The notes: generated from the letters alone by a model not told the origin. 64,000 nt of DNA from Callipepla californica brunnescens (GCA_023055505.1 JALIRH010000004.1:35221502-35285501), one strand, 5' to 3'. Positions 1 through 13,073 are shown, counted from the first letter of the stretch. Made by a program: numbers and translations.

Positions 1-628
1 CCTTAACTCTTGTGGTATATGGATAGAAAATGATCATCTATGCCAAATATCCATGTAATTCCTCACATTATTGTGAGAATTCACAATAAAATTCAAAGCC
101 TGTCTGCCTCAGACACTGACTTTTGACCAGTATGATGTTTCTCAGCCTCAATAAGCGAAGTGTGAAACTGTGTTCAAAACTGTAGAATTGAACTTCTAAA
201 ATTTTGGATCTGATTCTTGCATTTCTGTGGAGCATTTGCTGTAATTTATTTTTCATCAGTTCCTGTCTTTCCTATCCAGCATTCAGTCAACTACACTTAC
301 CAGAATGGCTGTTAAGAGTTTTTTAATTAGCACAGTTTGAGTGACTCCCCTACTAAAGGTTTTTGAGACTCTGGAGGCAACATAAAATAGGTCTAATGTT
401 TTGTTTTCTTTGTTTGTGTGTTTTGTTTTGTTTTTTGTATGGCTTACTCCAATACTGATTGTGAATACTCGAATCTCTTACATCTGCTATCCTCATCTCT
501 TGTAACAATCATATGGGACAATCATGACAAAACCTTGGTTGTAATCATTTAGCACAAATTAGGTGCTTGGCTCAGAATGCTAGCCATTTCCAGGTCAAAA
601 CCCCTGGGGCAACACACACCTTAAATTT

Positions 629-653
629 AAAATAAATAAATAAATAAATAAAA
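629..653. repeat. (AAAT)n microsatellite
   Basis: Tandem AAAT, about six units. Two similar tracts occur at 15305 and 21597. Confidence 0.95.
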
Positions 654-2900
654 AGCAGTGTATCTCTCCTCTCTTCTGAATGCTTTTTTCACTGTGTAAC
701 TCAAAGGTTACACTTTCAACTCCCTTGGAAAGGACGTAAGATATTTAAAGAAAAAATTGTTTGCTTAATCTGTTCCGAAGTCCTTAAACATATGATTGCC
801 TGTTGTGATACACTATGTAAGATATTTAAAGTTAAAAATATTTGAAACAGTTACATAAACATAAGATATTACATAAATTATTTTGCCTCTATTAATAGTA
901 AAAATGCATTCAATATGGTCATAAGGTAATTATTTTCCCAGTCACTCTAGACATCTTTACAACCTTTATCTGGTATGCTTATATACTGATCAGTTTATAC
1001 ATGCTTTTCTGAGCAATTCTTAAGCTTTTCTTCATTGATATATTATTTCCATGCCGTTCCATTTTTTCTTCTTTTTTCTCTTTCTCCTTCACTCATTTTC
1101 TCTATTTATTTTTTCTAGTTAGTATTGAAGCTCTGTTTTGTTTTCCTTTCATCCATTTCTTCTTTCTTCTTCAGACAGTGATACTGATATTTTCTCTCAG
1201 ATCACCTGAGCAATTATTTGTGCCTACTCTTTTTCTCTTTTTATTATTTTTCCCAAGTATTTCTTCTATGCCTGTCATCCACTCTATCATATGAAACTGT
1301 GTTTCCTTACAGTTTTAGTTAAACTAGAATGTTGGAGAAAAATTAGCCTGCAGTGCTTTCCTAATCAGCAGTTGCCAAAATTAAGACAAAATCTGTGCTG
1401 CCTTCCTTTTTATGGGCATCCTAGGGAAAATTCAAAAAAGCCAGAAAAATGAAGACAATTTGCTGAATCCTCTATCACTGCTGATTGTGCACTTTTTCAT
1501 TAAAAGACAAAATGAAACAAACAAACAATGGTGATAAAAAGTAGAAAATATTTAACCAAAGGAGTTCAGGTTGTGGATGTAACAAAACAACAAAACTGGG
1601 TAAAGATAATGAATCACAACTAAACAAAGATAAAAACAGTTTACCTTAAATTGGTATGAAATTAGCTTGACCATTTTAGACTGGATGTACATTTCATACA
1701 TACATTATTTGCGTAAGTAATCCCAGCTAATATATATTGTATAGTTCATAGGCAAAACTCATCTAAATGAGCCTTAGGATAAATAATTGACATAGTAGCA
1801 AAAGTTTATCAGTAGAAGGCAGTAGGAAGTGTTTTTGCCTGACATTTCCTGAGATGTTTCTCCGCCTTTTCTCTCTCAATATTACCCTGGTGTTACCTCT
1901 CTTAAATTCCAGTTGATTCAAACTCTCCAGCTGATATTATTGTGGTTAGAAATCTCTATAGTTTCTAGATTTATCATCTAAATGAGGCAACTAGAATTAG
2001 TAGCTTAAAAGGTGAAGTTGCTGTCGTAAATCTTAGTGTTCATAAAGCACTATGGCATTGTGATGTGGTCTCTTACTATAAATTTGTTTGGTAGCAAGAA
2101 ATCATCTTCTTAAAGTAGTTAACAAGATAATATTGGAAGGATTCAAATAAAACTCAAAAAGAAGTTTAAACTGTTTCCAGTCTGTATCAGGACAGCTTGT
2201 TAATTCTGTCTCCATACAGTCATTTGTATAACTTTACAGCTGTTGCACTTTGATTTTCCTCTGTCATTTCTCCAATTTTGTGAATATTTTTTGCTTTCTC
2301 TTCAGGATTATTTTGCATAAAAATACTTTTTCCTTCACACCTGTTTAAATAATGAAAGCACTAGGTAAAGCTAGCACTAATGTTTTTCTCTCTTTCTTTT
2401 AAGCCTTGTGCTGGAAAAATAAAAACAGGTATTCTCAAGTAACATTTCTAAATGAGAGTACAACTAGATATTAGGTATCAGATTGCCTGAGTGCTGTTAG
2501 AGTATTATTTGGCAGGGCATAATGAAATACCTTCAATTCTAGTGAAAACAGATTATTCCAGTACAAGGAGAGACACCTAGGATTGATGATTCTTCAAAAT
2601 TATATATTTATTTCAGAGACAACTTGTATTAGAAATGAATTTTAGCCAATAGAGATATGGAATGTAAAGAAAGAAAGAAACAGATCAGTAAAAAAAAACA
2701 AAACAGTACATCTAAGGCTTCTGTGTAGGAATGGCATCAGCACCTAAATGGTTTTTCATTTGTTTATGACTTTATAGAACATACACTACATTTTTTTTTC
2801 TAGATGTTGCTCATCATTGTTCTCAGCCTTTTCATGTGAGTAAAATATCACCGATATTTGCATTTATTTTCTAGTGAAATTCATATTACATTTGATCCAA

Positions 2901-2920
2901 TTTTTTTTTTTTTTTTTTTT
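2901..2920. repeat. Poly(T), 20 nt
   Basis: A pure T run in otherwise unremarkable AT-rich DNA. Confidence 0.95.
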
Positions 2921-4229
2921 AAGTCAAATTACATGATTCTTAGGTGAAGCATGAACTGTTCTTGATTTTCAAAACAACTAAGTCAGGTTTAAATGTTTCT
3001 TTACATCAGTTCTACCAATGTGGAACACTTTGTGCTTGATCACTATTCATAATGATTTACCTTTCCTTTAGTAGCATATTTTATTCTCCAGTGTTTGAAA
3101 GAATTATGAAAAGAATCTAAGAGAGGCAGTCCTATGCAATCTGTAGGTGACTTGTCTGACTTATCTCTAGGAATTAGCCCTCTTGTATGCGTTAGTAAAA
3201 TGAGTTTGTAGTCACCTATTACACCCCATCTCCTTTCTCCTCTCTTCAAATATTGACCTTGTCCTCCTCTCAGCAGTAGTACACATTCTTTGTACCACAT
3301 GACACTCTATATATTTAAGGTGTTCTTTAAGTCATAGAACATAACTTTATCTATTTTGTCCAAATCCATATTCGGATAAAAACTTGAGTTTAGGCAGTTA
3401 AATTCAGATTTAAAAACTTTTCAAATGTTAAGTACATTACTGCTTTAGTACTTAGTTTTGATAAGTTCATTAAAAGAGATTATATACATGTTTGTGTTGC
3501 TTTTAAATACTCATAATACTGCACATTCATTGCTTTAATATTTTCTGTTAAAAATTTTGTTAGGAAGTCAAGATAGAAATTAAAGAGTACGACATAAGAA
3601 GCAAAAAAGATAGTAAACTGGCCATTTATGAAAGTACATTTTATCAGTTTTTTACAATTTGTTTTTTCACCAAGGACCAGAATCCAAGATGTTTTATTAG
3701 ACAAGAATTCTTTTTTCATCTCTAATATCTTGGCATGCCACAGTTTGTTTTTAGCCTGATTTTTTTTTTTTTGTAAAGGATCTTCTGATCTTTTCTCTTT
3801 CCCTTTTCCTCCTCTGTTTTTATTATGTACTTATGTCACAATAATTCTCATATTTAAAATGTGTGAGAAATTGATTTTTTAAGGACACTTGCCTACGGTA
3901 TCTGAATGTTGTATTTATTTCTATGAGAATAAAAGCAAGTGTTCACTTTGCAATCAATAATGTAGATTCAAACACATTCAGTGTGAAATCTACCTTACTC
4001 TCAAAGCATTACAAAGGATAACTTCTCATCAGTATATACCTACCTGCACTGACTGCTCAAAGAATTTTTTGTTTTATGCAAAATTTTTTCTCCACTGCTA
4101 AGAAATCTATTGATACGCATGGCAATCACAGCCATCACAATTCACCATTTTAGAAATTAAGAAATTAAAAGGAGAAACATTTCCTGTTATTTCCTGTTGC
4201 CTTATTTTGGGGATTGACAGCTGTTAAAA

Positions 4230-4232
<3 letters not shown>

Positions 4233-4281
<49 letters not shown>
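4233..4281. repeat. Poly(T) tract, 49 nt
   Basis: An uninterrupted run of T ends about 37 bases before the CR1 similarity at 4318. It is the longest homopolymer in the window. It could be the A-tail of an unrecognised minus-strand insertion or simple slippage growth, and length errors in assembly are likely here. Confidence 0.95.
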
Positions 4282-4285
<4 letters not shown>

Positions 4286-4317
4286 AAATAATATGAAATC
4301 TGATTTATTTGAAATTA

Positions 4318-4591
4318 GGTTTGACAGGATGAAGGGAATTAGCTTTAAACTGGTGGAGAGTTGATTTAGACAAGATATTAGGCTGAAGCTACGTACTGCA
4401 AGGGTGGTGAGACACTGGAACAGGTTGCCCTGCAAGATGGTGAATGATCGCATCTTGGAGGTTTCCAAGGCCAGACTGGATGGAGCTTTGAGCAACTTGG
4501 TCTAGAGGGAAATGTTCCTGCCTTTGGAAGGGGCTTGGAACTAGATGATCTTAAAGCTCCCTTCCAACCCAAACCATTCTATGTCTCTATG
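4318..4591 (+). mobile_element. CR1 LINE 3' fragment
   Basis: This is a 5'-truncated CR1 retrotransposon in plus orientation. It has the typical 3' region: a 'gacaggatgaagggaat' start, a 'gagacactggaacaggttgccc' block, and the family 3' end 'cccttccaacccaaaccatt' followed by 'ctatgtctctatg', a decayed form of the terminal octamer repeat. No coding capacity remains. A run of 49 T lies just upstream, at 4233-4281. Confidence 0.92.
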
Positions 4592-6395
4592 AAAACACTT
4601 TCTCTGTTTTCTGAATCAACTGAGGATTCTAATAATGTCTAGCTGCAGCTTTCTCTTTGTTTTTGTAAAGCCATAAATATTAGTATTAGTTTCTTTCTTT
4701 TCCAGAATTCCTTGTCCTTCTCATACAAATAAGAAAAAAAAAAAAAGTTCAAAGTTTTAATTTTTTTTGCTATGAATAATATGCCAATATTTTGAGATTG
4801 GAAGAGCTTTGGAACCATGAGAAAAAGACATACTTTTGTTAAGCATTGCATATTTAAATTTTTAGATATCTGTTACCAATCAGGAGACTTCTTTGAGCTG
4901 AAAGTGTGCAAAGCATTAGCTTTAGGAGTGAAATTTATCCATGGTTTTCTTGATAAACACTAAAATTTAATCTACTTCCATAAAAAAAATTTTGGAGACT
5001 CAATTAAAGACAGTAAGGAGGGCATAATAATTGGCTCAAATGTTTTAGCGAGAACTATTTTATGAAAAGACATCTGTTCACTTTCAAGAAGTCTGAAGAC
5101 TTTTGGAATTATGATTAAATGTGTGTTTATATCTTTATACTTTCACACAAGTAGAAGGAGGCACAGCTTCAGCCTTTGGCGTAGTGCTCTGCTGTGTGAG
5201 TAAATATCAATCATAATAAAATGCTAGCCAGAACAATTTATGTATGTAAGACTGAAGCTGAATTTCCACAGCCGAAGGCCTCTGGATTCAAGCCAGTCCA
5301 ATATAAAGGAGAAAAATGCCCCCAGAATAAACATTGTTCCTTGAAGGTGAATAGTACTCCCTGCAGAAAATACCAGATGGAGAATTGTAGAATAATAGAA
5401 TATACTGAGTTGGAAGGGACCCACAACATCCACTAAATCCAGCTCCTGCCTTCACACAGGACCACCCAAAATTCAAACCATATTTCTAATAGCATTGTCC
5501 AAACAAATAGTGTAATTTTATCAATAGTCCTCATCAGAAAAGTAGATTATGGCCAACGCAGGTTGGCTATGTAAAAGAAGGTCTCAAAGATTCCTGCCAA
5601 TAGAATGCAAATCTGAGGCATTTTTCTCTGAAGTAAACCTAAGAAGTAACTTTGTATGAAAATCTGTATTTGTACAACTGTCTTCTCTGAGATAACTAGG
5701 AGGAAGTTTTCATGTGCTCAAGTCTGAATTGAACATTTGTTTCTAATGTGGAAGAGCCAACTACTAATTCTTTCTGATCTAAACTTCTGGAGAGCTTAAA
5801 TCTTATCCAACAGCATTCTCGTTGGTGCATATAGAGATCAATCCTTGGTCACTGAGCTGATAGCTGATGCTACAGCCATTAGCCTGTCTGCAGAATTATT
5901 CAGAAATAGCTCTTCTTCAACCAAGCCACTTACAAACTATGACCAGTGATTGTGAAACATAGCCACAATATGATAATATGGATGCTGCAATTGTTCTTCA
6001 CTTAGCATCTTTAATTAGTATATCACACACTAAGTTTATTAGATCCCACATGTGGTTCATTTTTATTCCCTTTAGATTCCCAAATATATCTCATCTTCAC
6101 TAGAACAGCACATGTTAAGGGATTATTTATACTGTTTTAAATCTTTTTTTTTTTTTTACCTTTGTGTTCTACTTACCAGTTTTCCTTTTTATATGATGGA
6201 TGCTTGGATCTTCTCTCCTGGCTTTCACCTGTCATACTTTCCTCAAGACATGTACAAGCCTCTGTGTCAGTAATGTTTAGGAAAACAACAACATCAGCAA
6301 AAAACAATAAAAACCAATTAGCGCATTGACTATTCTCTAAAAAGCCACAAAGCTACAATTTGTGCAGCTTAGGGAATGCATTAGAAATGGTTTTC
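4592..6395. other. Gene-free DNA flanking a CR1 tail
   Basis: Apart from the CR1 tail at 5381-5504, nothing is recognisable. The sequence just before the RAB35 pseudogene (6290-6395) shows no clear RAB35 5' UTR or first-exon similarity. Confidence 0.6.
5381..5504 (-). mobile_element. CR1 LINE 3'-end fragment
   Basis: This short CR1 tail is on the minus strand. On the plus strand it starts with the octamer-like terminus 'agaattgtagaataatagaa', followed by 'gttggaagggacccacaaca' and 'tcacacaggaccaccc', and ends at 'agcattgtccaaac'. This is the usual order for an inverted CR1 3' end. It has no coding capacity. Confidence 0.88.
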
Positions 6396-6865
6396 AGTGG
6401 CAGCAGTGTGGGCAGGAGCAGCTTCTTGTTGTGTTTTGCAGATTACACATTCTCAGGTAGCTACATAACCTCAATAGGAGTGGATTTTGAAATCCCAACA
6501 GTTGAAATCAGTGGAGAGAAATTGAAGCTACAGATCAGGGACACAGCTGGGCAAGAGTGCTTCTGAGCTATTACATCAATGCATTACAGAGGAATTCATG
6601 GAGACATTGCTGCCTATGATGTAACCAGTGCAGAATCTTTTGTGAATGTAAAATGATGGTTACATGAAATTAATCAGAATTGTGATGATGCCTGCCAGAT
6701 AGTAGTGGGGAATAAGAATGATGACCCAGAGCGAAAAGTAGTAGAAAGAGAAGATGCCTATAAATTTGCAGGGCAGATGGAGATCTTATTGTTTAAGAAC
6801 AGTGCCAGAGAAAAGATTAATGTGGAAACAGTTATTTGCATCTTGTTTTTGAAAAGACAATTTCC
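6396..6865 (+). pseudogene. RAB35P: RAB35 processed pseudogene (5'-truncated, dead)
   Basis: RAB35 is a Rab GTPase of the plasma membrane and endocytic recycling pathway. This copy can be read in one frame from about family residue 17 to 155 of roughly 201. It keeps recognisable blocks such as FADYTFSGSYITSIGVDF, YDVTSAESFVNVK and VGNKNDDPERKVVE. It is dead: TGA stops interrupt the frame at 6564-6566 and 6654-6656, both where the family has arginine. The P-loop lysine is changed to arginine (codon 6414-6416), the tryptophan before DTAGQ is arginine (6537-6539), and the SAK motif reads SAR near 6801. The NKND base-binding motif survives at 6711-6722. After about 6830 the similarity fades through an apparent small deletion or frameshift, and the prenylated C-terminus is missing. 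No introns interrupt the copy, which argues for retroposition, but I see no poly(A) tail or target duplication. The family call rests on remembered RAB35 sequence; a close Rab1/Rab8 paralogue is less likely because the YDVTSAESFVNVK and NKNDDPERKVVE blocks fit RAB35. Confidence 0.9.
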
Positions 6866-9047
6866 TTCCAAACGTGCCCCACTTATAAGAAACTTGTCTC
6901 TTTTTATCAGCATAGAATTAGAACAATCTTCTGCATTTCTGTAGAGCTGACAACTCAAAATCCTTGAATACTTCAAATTAGTAGAGAAGTTTTTCTCATA
7001 GGGAGCAACTGAAACACAGTAGGTTTAAAATGTGTCCCTCAAATATTTTCCCAATTTTAACTCTCAAATGAAATGCTTGAGCAAGACTTTCCAGTGTGAA
7101 CTGTTAGTGTAAATTATTTTGTATTCATCTTCTACATAATGAAATTTAGATAGCAAAAATGTAGAAATGTTCAGCAGTAAGGAGGAAAAATGGAAGATTT
7201 ATGAGACTTGTGCTGATTTTTGAGATATTCACTCATCCGGTTTTGCAGTATTTATTATTAAAACATAGTCCTTTACCCATTACTCATTTTAGCTCAACTT
7301 TTCCTAGTTTCCCCATTCCTTAAGTGTACAAAAAAAAAAAATTCTCTGCTGTGTTCGAGGTGTTTTGCTTTCTATTACTATGAGTTCATTGTAGTCAAAG
7401 ATGACAGTGCAGTGGCAATATGTAAATTGATATCTCAGCCCTTCAGATGAGGTAAAATATGTACTTACACATGAATGACTATACCCTTACAAAGTTCTCA
7501 GTGTCACTCAATAGTGACTTAGCTTCACATTGTTCAATTCTCGTATCCATATAATAGTGATGTAAGCATATATATTTTATTCCTTTAAATATACAATATA
7601 TGATTTATATATATATATACTCTATCTTGGTGAGATGCTGTTGGCTTTATTCCTGCCTAATATATTGAAATAACACATACTCATTTGCTCCTATAATATT
7701 CTCTTTTGTGAATACCCCAGTGATAATATTCTTTTACTAATTATTTTTCTGCTTGATTTGGCAAATATTGAACAGAAATTAGCTATTTGCAATGCTCCTC
7801 CTTCTTTATGGCCTCAGGTTGTGCGTTAATCTCTTCTTTAGATGGTATATAATCATTTTTGTGGTGGAATAAAAGCGAGACAGTTAAAAATATATATTAC
7901 CTTTATTACATAATTCGAGATGAGTAAGGAAATCTGTATTTTCTGTCAATTGAATAAACATTCTTGCTTTATGAAGGTGATTTGCTGTCATCTTTATATT
8001 TGTAGCTGGAATTCAATTTTTCCATTGATAGAGCACCCTGGTGTATACCATACTGATTACACCAGTAGTTCATTAAGTTAATGTGCAGCAAATTCTTGCC
8101 AGCAGCTATTGATTTTAATGGCTTATCATAGCAGCATATTCCAGCAGAAGATCATTTTATCCTGAGAATAATCTGAGATTACTAGACTACCTCTACTCAT
8201 TGAAGTTTCAATTGGTAATTGTTGGGAAGCTAAGGTAAAAATGAAGGTCAAATATTTTGGTTAAAAAGAATCAGTTTCTTTTTATTTATACTTTGCTTTA
8301 TTTTATCCTAAGAGCAAACAGTAGGATTCCTTGAATGTGCAGTTTATATCTATACACTCTTCCTTAATATAACAGTGTCAAAACAGAATCAGAGATTTGC
8401 TTTAAGTGATCACTCAGTACACCTGAACAAACTACCCTATGTGATACATCATTCCCTTGGATTCATACAGCATATAAGTGTTTTGTCTGCATATCCTAAA
8501 TTTGTTACTGTCATTGCTATGTAATTCACCGGCACCAGTCCTGACTCTACACAGGAAAACATAATTAAGTCATGGTTTTATCTGAAGCCTGTTCCTTTAA
8601 CTCAGGGCTCTGATGAAAAGCCATCCATGCTCTAGAATGTTGTGTGTTACTATGAATGAAATTCTAAGTCATACATGTACATGTAAATATGGAGTTCATG
8701 ATCCAGATCCACTGATCTTTTATGAATTATGTGGGGTTTTTTCTCCTTTTAAATAATGTGTACTATGTGAGCTAATGCTGAAAATGCACATACACTTTGC
8801 AGACATTTCTGTTGTGGTCTTAAAGCAAATGAAATAAAAATGAGTATAAAATTTGATCCTTTTAATTTTTCTCTAAATATTTGAATCACATGATTCTTCC
8901 TCTTGATTTAACCACGGTGTTAGCACTATCTTTTTCATTTGGTAGCTCTGTTAAGAACAACAGAAATCTTTGAAGAAATTTCTAGATCTTCAAATAACAA
9001 GGGTGCCAGTTTCACTGCTATTTTAACTTCTGATGGGTACAAAGGAG
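6866..9047. other. Gene-free DNA downstream of RAB35 pseudogene
   Basis: There is no poly(A) tail after the pseudogene and no other gene. A TA-rich patch lies near 7570-7620. The block 8000-8195 is less repetitive and resembles a conserved non-coding element (see findings). Confidence 0.55.
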
Positions 9048-9502
9048 GGCTGGCTGCAAGGATGATCAGAGAGCTGGCAAACCTCTCCTATGGAGAAGGT
9101 TTGAGAGAGCTGTGATTGTTCTGCTATGAGAAGAGAAGGCTTTTGGAAGACCTTGTTGCAGCTTTCCATTAATTGAAGTGAATTTATGAACAGGAGGGAG
9201 ACTGACATTTTACACAATTCAGTAGTGATAAGGCAAGTGGGAATGTTTTCAAGCTATGAGAAGGGAGATTTAGATTAGATGTCAGGGGAAAATATTTCAC
9301 TCAGATGGCGGTGAGGCACTGGGGGAGACTGCTCAGAGAAATTGTTGATGCTCTGTCACCGTAGGTGTTTAAGGCCAGGAAGAATGGACCCCTGGGCAGC
9401 TTATCTAATGCCTGATTTAGTGATTAGTGATCCTGCTCACAGCAGAGAAGCTGGAATTAGATGATCTTTGTGGTCGCTACCAACCCAAGCTATGATTATA
9501 TG
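9048..9502 (+). mobile_element. CR1 LINE 3' fragment with ORF2 C-terminal remnant
   Basis: This plus-strand CR1 begins in the decayed end of ORF2, where 'atgatcagagagctgg' matches the family's [12 protein letters not shown] region. It continues through the 3' UTR ('gatttagattagatgtcagg', 'gaggcactgggggagactgc'). It ends with 'tggaattagatgatctttg', 'accaacccaagctatg' and 'attatatga'. Stops and indels are frequent, so it is not coding. Small antisense open frames here are shadows. Confidence 0.92.
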
Positions 9503-12500
9503 AAAAATCAAGATTAGATTAATTCAGCTGTAAAGTTTCTGACAACCATTCGAATTTCAAGGCCCAGTTTGTCAACAGTCATTCCAGTTTGCCGTAACTT
9601 AACTCCCTTTCTCCCTTTGTCTTCTGATTCAAATCAGATGAAATAAAGTCAGCATATTTTCTAAATTAATAGTCTAAGAATAAGAAAAGTAAAAGCAGAT
9701 CAGTGAAGTCTATATACATTCTTGAATTTCATAGTAAGTGTTTAATCTTAGTCATCATATTACACAGTAGTTCCTAAAGTGAATTTGAGCTCATATGTCA
9801 AGAAAATTAAAAGAATTTCGATTTCAGAAAATATATGATTTCCATTCGTTATGTAACTCAGACTTGTGTTTTTCAAATGAAAAGTTTTTAGATTACTTGC
9901 TCGTATCTTTGTCATTGGAATTCCACCAGCAGTTGAAATGAAGAATTGAAGAATTTTGGTTATCTCAGAATATTTGCATACTAATCATTTATAAAGTCAT
10001 ATTGTTACCATTTCAAAACATTGGAGTCAAGAAGTTAAACAGACTGTGTAACGAAATTTGTAGAAGACATCCAAGAAATGACAGTGCAAGTGTCATGTTA
10101 CTAATATGGCTCATTCTTCTTCATCTGTAGATGTTTATAATGTCTGCACTTTTGGAACAGCAGGAAATATTTTGAAAATTAGAGTTAGCAAATTGCAAAG
10201 GGAATTATGGCAGAAAGTTCCCGATCGAGACCTTAAATAAAACCTGCTCATGCTCTTTCTAATGTGGTCTCAATGCTGTTGAGACGCCCGTTAGCAGATA
10301 CCTCTGCATAGCCATGGGCAAGCATCAAATATGCAGTAGTTTATAACAATAATGCATTTAATCGTAAAGAAAAAAACTAATTATGCAAGGAGAAAACATG
10401 CAAAATGAAATTTGCCTTTAGGCAAAGCCTTTGCTTCTTTAAGTAAATTAAATTGCAGCCCTTACTTCATTCATATATTGAAAACTTATTTGTGTATGTA
10501 CTCCTTACTTTACTGTATGATTTAGAATCAAATACTGGTTTATCTGGGTTATATAGTTAGGAATTTGAATAAAGGATCCTTGTATATGCTGAAATATTAA
10601 TGATATTTGCACTGAAAGAAATGTTTTCCCTTTTCCAAAGGAGAACAAACTGATCTGAATGTTCTGAGTACACTGGGAAAGAGAAATCCGTTACATAGTT
10701 TAGGCAGAAATTCTACCAATAATGGCCTCTGTAAGGCATCTATGCAGTAAAAGTGTTCCGGTATTTAAATACTTCATCTTACATTCAAGAAATCTAGTTA
10801 AATAGATGTTTTTGGTTTTCTTTTTGTTTCCCGACCATACTGATGTAAAATGTTTGGAAATTTTGCTTGTTTTTTGAATGCCTTCTAACTTTCTTTACAT
10901 TTTTAAATCAAGACACCTAAATTTTATCTATCAGTTCCCACTCACTTTTTTGTAATGCCAGTGTGAACAATGAAAGCCTTGTAATGACTCTGAGACATGA
11001 ATCAATGATGCAAAAGAGAAGGCACCCATTTTGTTGGCTGACAATTGAGTTTCAGAACCACTTAACGAAACTGAAAACAGTCATGTTCTTTTTAAGTGAA
11101 AGTGAACCAAACTTGCTTAAATCACGCAATCTAAAGCCAAGGAACCGCCAAATAGCTACATTATAGCATCTTCCACATTGTGGAAGCTTGAGTTTGACAG
11201 TCGTGATGTTACAGCTTCAATAATTCAATACCCTTTCAAGTTACCCAGTCATGAAGTATGAAGTTTAAAAGCCTTTTGCCTGTATTCATAGTTAACTCAT
11301 CCATCTTCTTACTCATATTTAATGCATTTTGAAATTTAATTACTCTTATTGTAGAAAAGCATTTGGACTAATATATACCAGATTATAAAAAGTTAAATAT
11401 TACTTTTTGTTATTAAATCTCAAGTATTTTTCATTCTTTGCATTAAGAATCTACTGCCTAAAAGTCTTCTAAATGAACAGCTTATTGTGACTCTCCTGAA
11501 TTAATAGTGTCTTTTCTTTATCTGATTTATGTGTTGAGTCATGGGAGAGACCCCTGAAAGTGCTGATAAAGTGTGTTTTGTTTCGTTTTTCCTGAAGGGT
11601 TCCTCTGTGCACAAACTATGCAAATACTCAGGCCAGATTCTGTCACAGATGAACTGTAATGGAGAATTGTAATAAGCCATTTTGCAGAGATATTGTCTTA
11701 TCACTGTGAAACTGGAAATAGTGATGACTGATTTGTTTGGCAATTTTTTAGAAACAAGATTTTTGTTCATATAGCTACAAAAAAGTTATGAGAGATGAAG
11801 AAAAAAAAGGAACACTTTATTTAAATAACTTAATATTGTTATAAATATGTTAATAGAGGATAAAGATGTACCTGCGCTGCAGTTTTATCTGATGTACTTC
11901 CAGGACCCATTTCTGGAAGTCATTTAGTGTTTGGATTAGTTAGGGAACAAGGTCAACAGGTGGAAAGAATCAAAGTTCACATGTGTTTCAAAATTTGTAT
12001 ACTACATCCTTAGTAAGCAGAGAATGACACTATCCAAATTTTCACTTAGGAAAGTCTTGCATTGAACAAATGCACATACACAAAATTTTGTCAAATTTCT
12101 GTTTATTATCTTCAGGTTTATGGCTGAATCTTCTAGCAGACTGATTAACTCTACTTCAGCAATTATTTTGTAAAATTTGATCTTCCATGGTTAGAGATCA
12201 AAGAAAAGAAGGTTGCAACTGTCAGGAAAAAAAGGATGCACTGACATGCATTAAAGTTGACTTTTCTGAGATGAATGGGAATGTATAATGAGGGCTCTTT
12301 GATATAGTTGTGGTTATACTCATAGTCAGTGTCTTTTAAGTCCGTATCCTGTTCTCTTACACTCCGTAGACTTCTTGTGTGTACAGTCTCATTTGTTTGA
12401 CGATGTGCTTCTATTGGGAGAGTAGGAGAGCTCATTATATAAACATTTGTGGGATTTACTAAGGGGACAAGATGAGTGTGATTTTATGTCCAGCTTCCTG

Positions 12501-13073
12501 ACCACAGATTCAGTGATCTAATTCTAATGGCCAGTAAAGATGGATGAGCATGAGAGACTTTAGATTTAATTGATAAAAACTATTTCTAGACACAGGACTT
12601 GAGACTGAATAATTTCAGGACAGATTATACTGAAAGAAAGCGTTACTCTGCTTGCTGGTAGGTTCTGACCCTTTGGATCAGAGAAAAATCTACAGAAAAA
12701 AGATATTTAAAGATTTCTGTGTTCCCAAAGTGGGAGTGACATTTTCTTCAATAAAACATCGTGTATATATTTGTTTTATGAAGCTATTTGTACAAACAGA
12801 GAATAACTTTTAGTTTTAAAGGAACTGAAATTTAATTGAGATAATGAATCCTTCTCCTGTAAAGATGTAACTTTGTGCCTTCTGACTGCTGTTCGGGCAG
12901 TGTTTATCTGAGATCAACATTTCAGTGCTCTCTGATGCAGTCTTCATTGCTTCTCTAGTATAATTCATTTCAGCAACATTCACTGAATTATTCTCCAAAT
13001 ACCTTTCATTTTTATATAAATCACAGTTTACGTAAATGCTTTTCTGGATTTCAATATATTAGCAACAATTAGT
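9503..13073. other. Gene-free single-copy DNA
   Basis: No repeat or gene is recognised. The 90-codon minus-strand frame at 12163-12435 has a varied composition and a hydrophobic stretch, but no family I know. About a dozen frames this long are expected by chance in the window. Confidence 0.55.

Larger units (their letters stand above)
1..4232. other. Gene-free AT-rich DNA
   Basis: I see no exon, RNA gene or interspersed repeat apart from the simple repeats listed. A pyrimidine-rich stretch lies at about 1060-1180. Open frames reach at most about 85 codons (minus strand, 3043-3300) and look random. Confidence 0.6.

Noticed and set aside
11896..11920. Hairpin ACTTCCAG-gacccattt-CTGGAAGT
   Set aside because: A single 8-bp stem is expected many times by chance in 64 kb; nothing nearby suggests a structured RNA.
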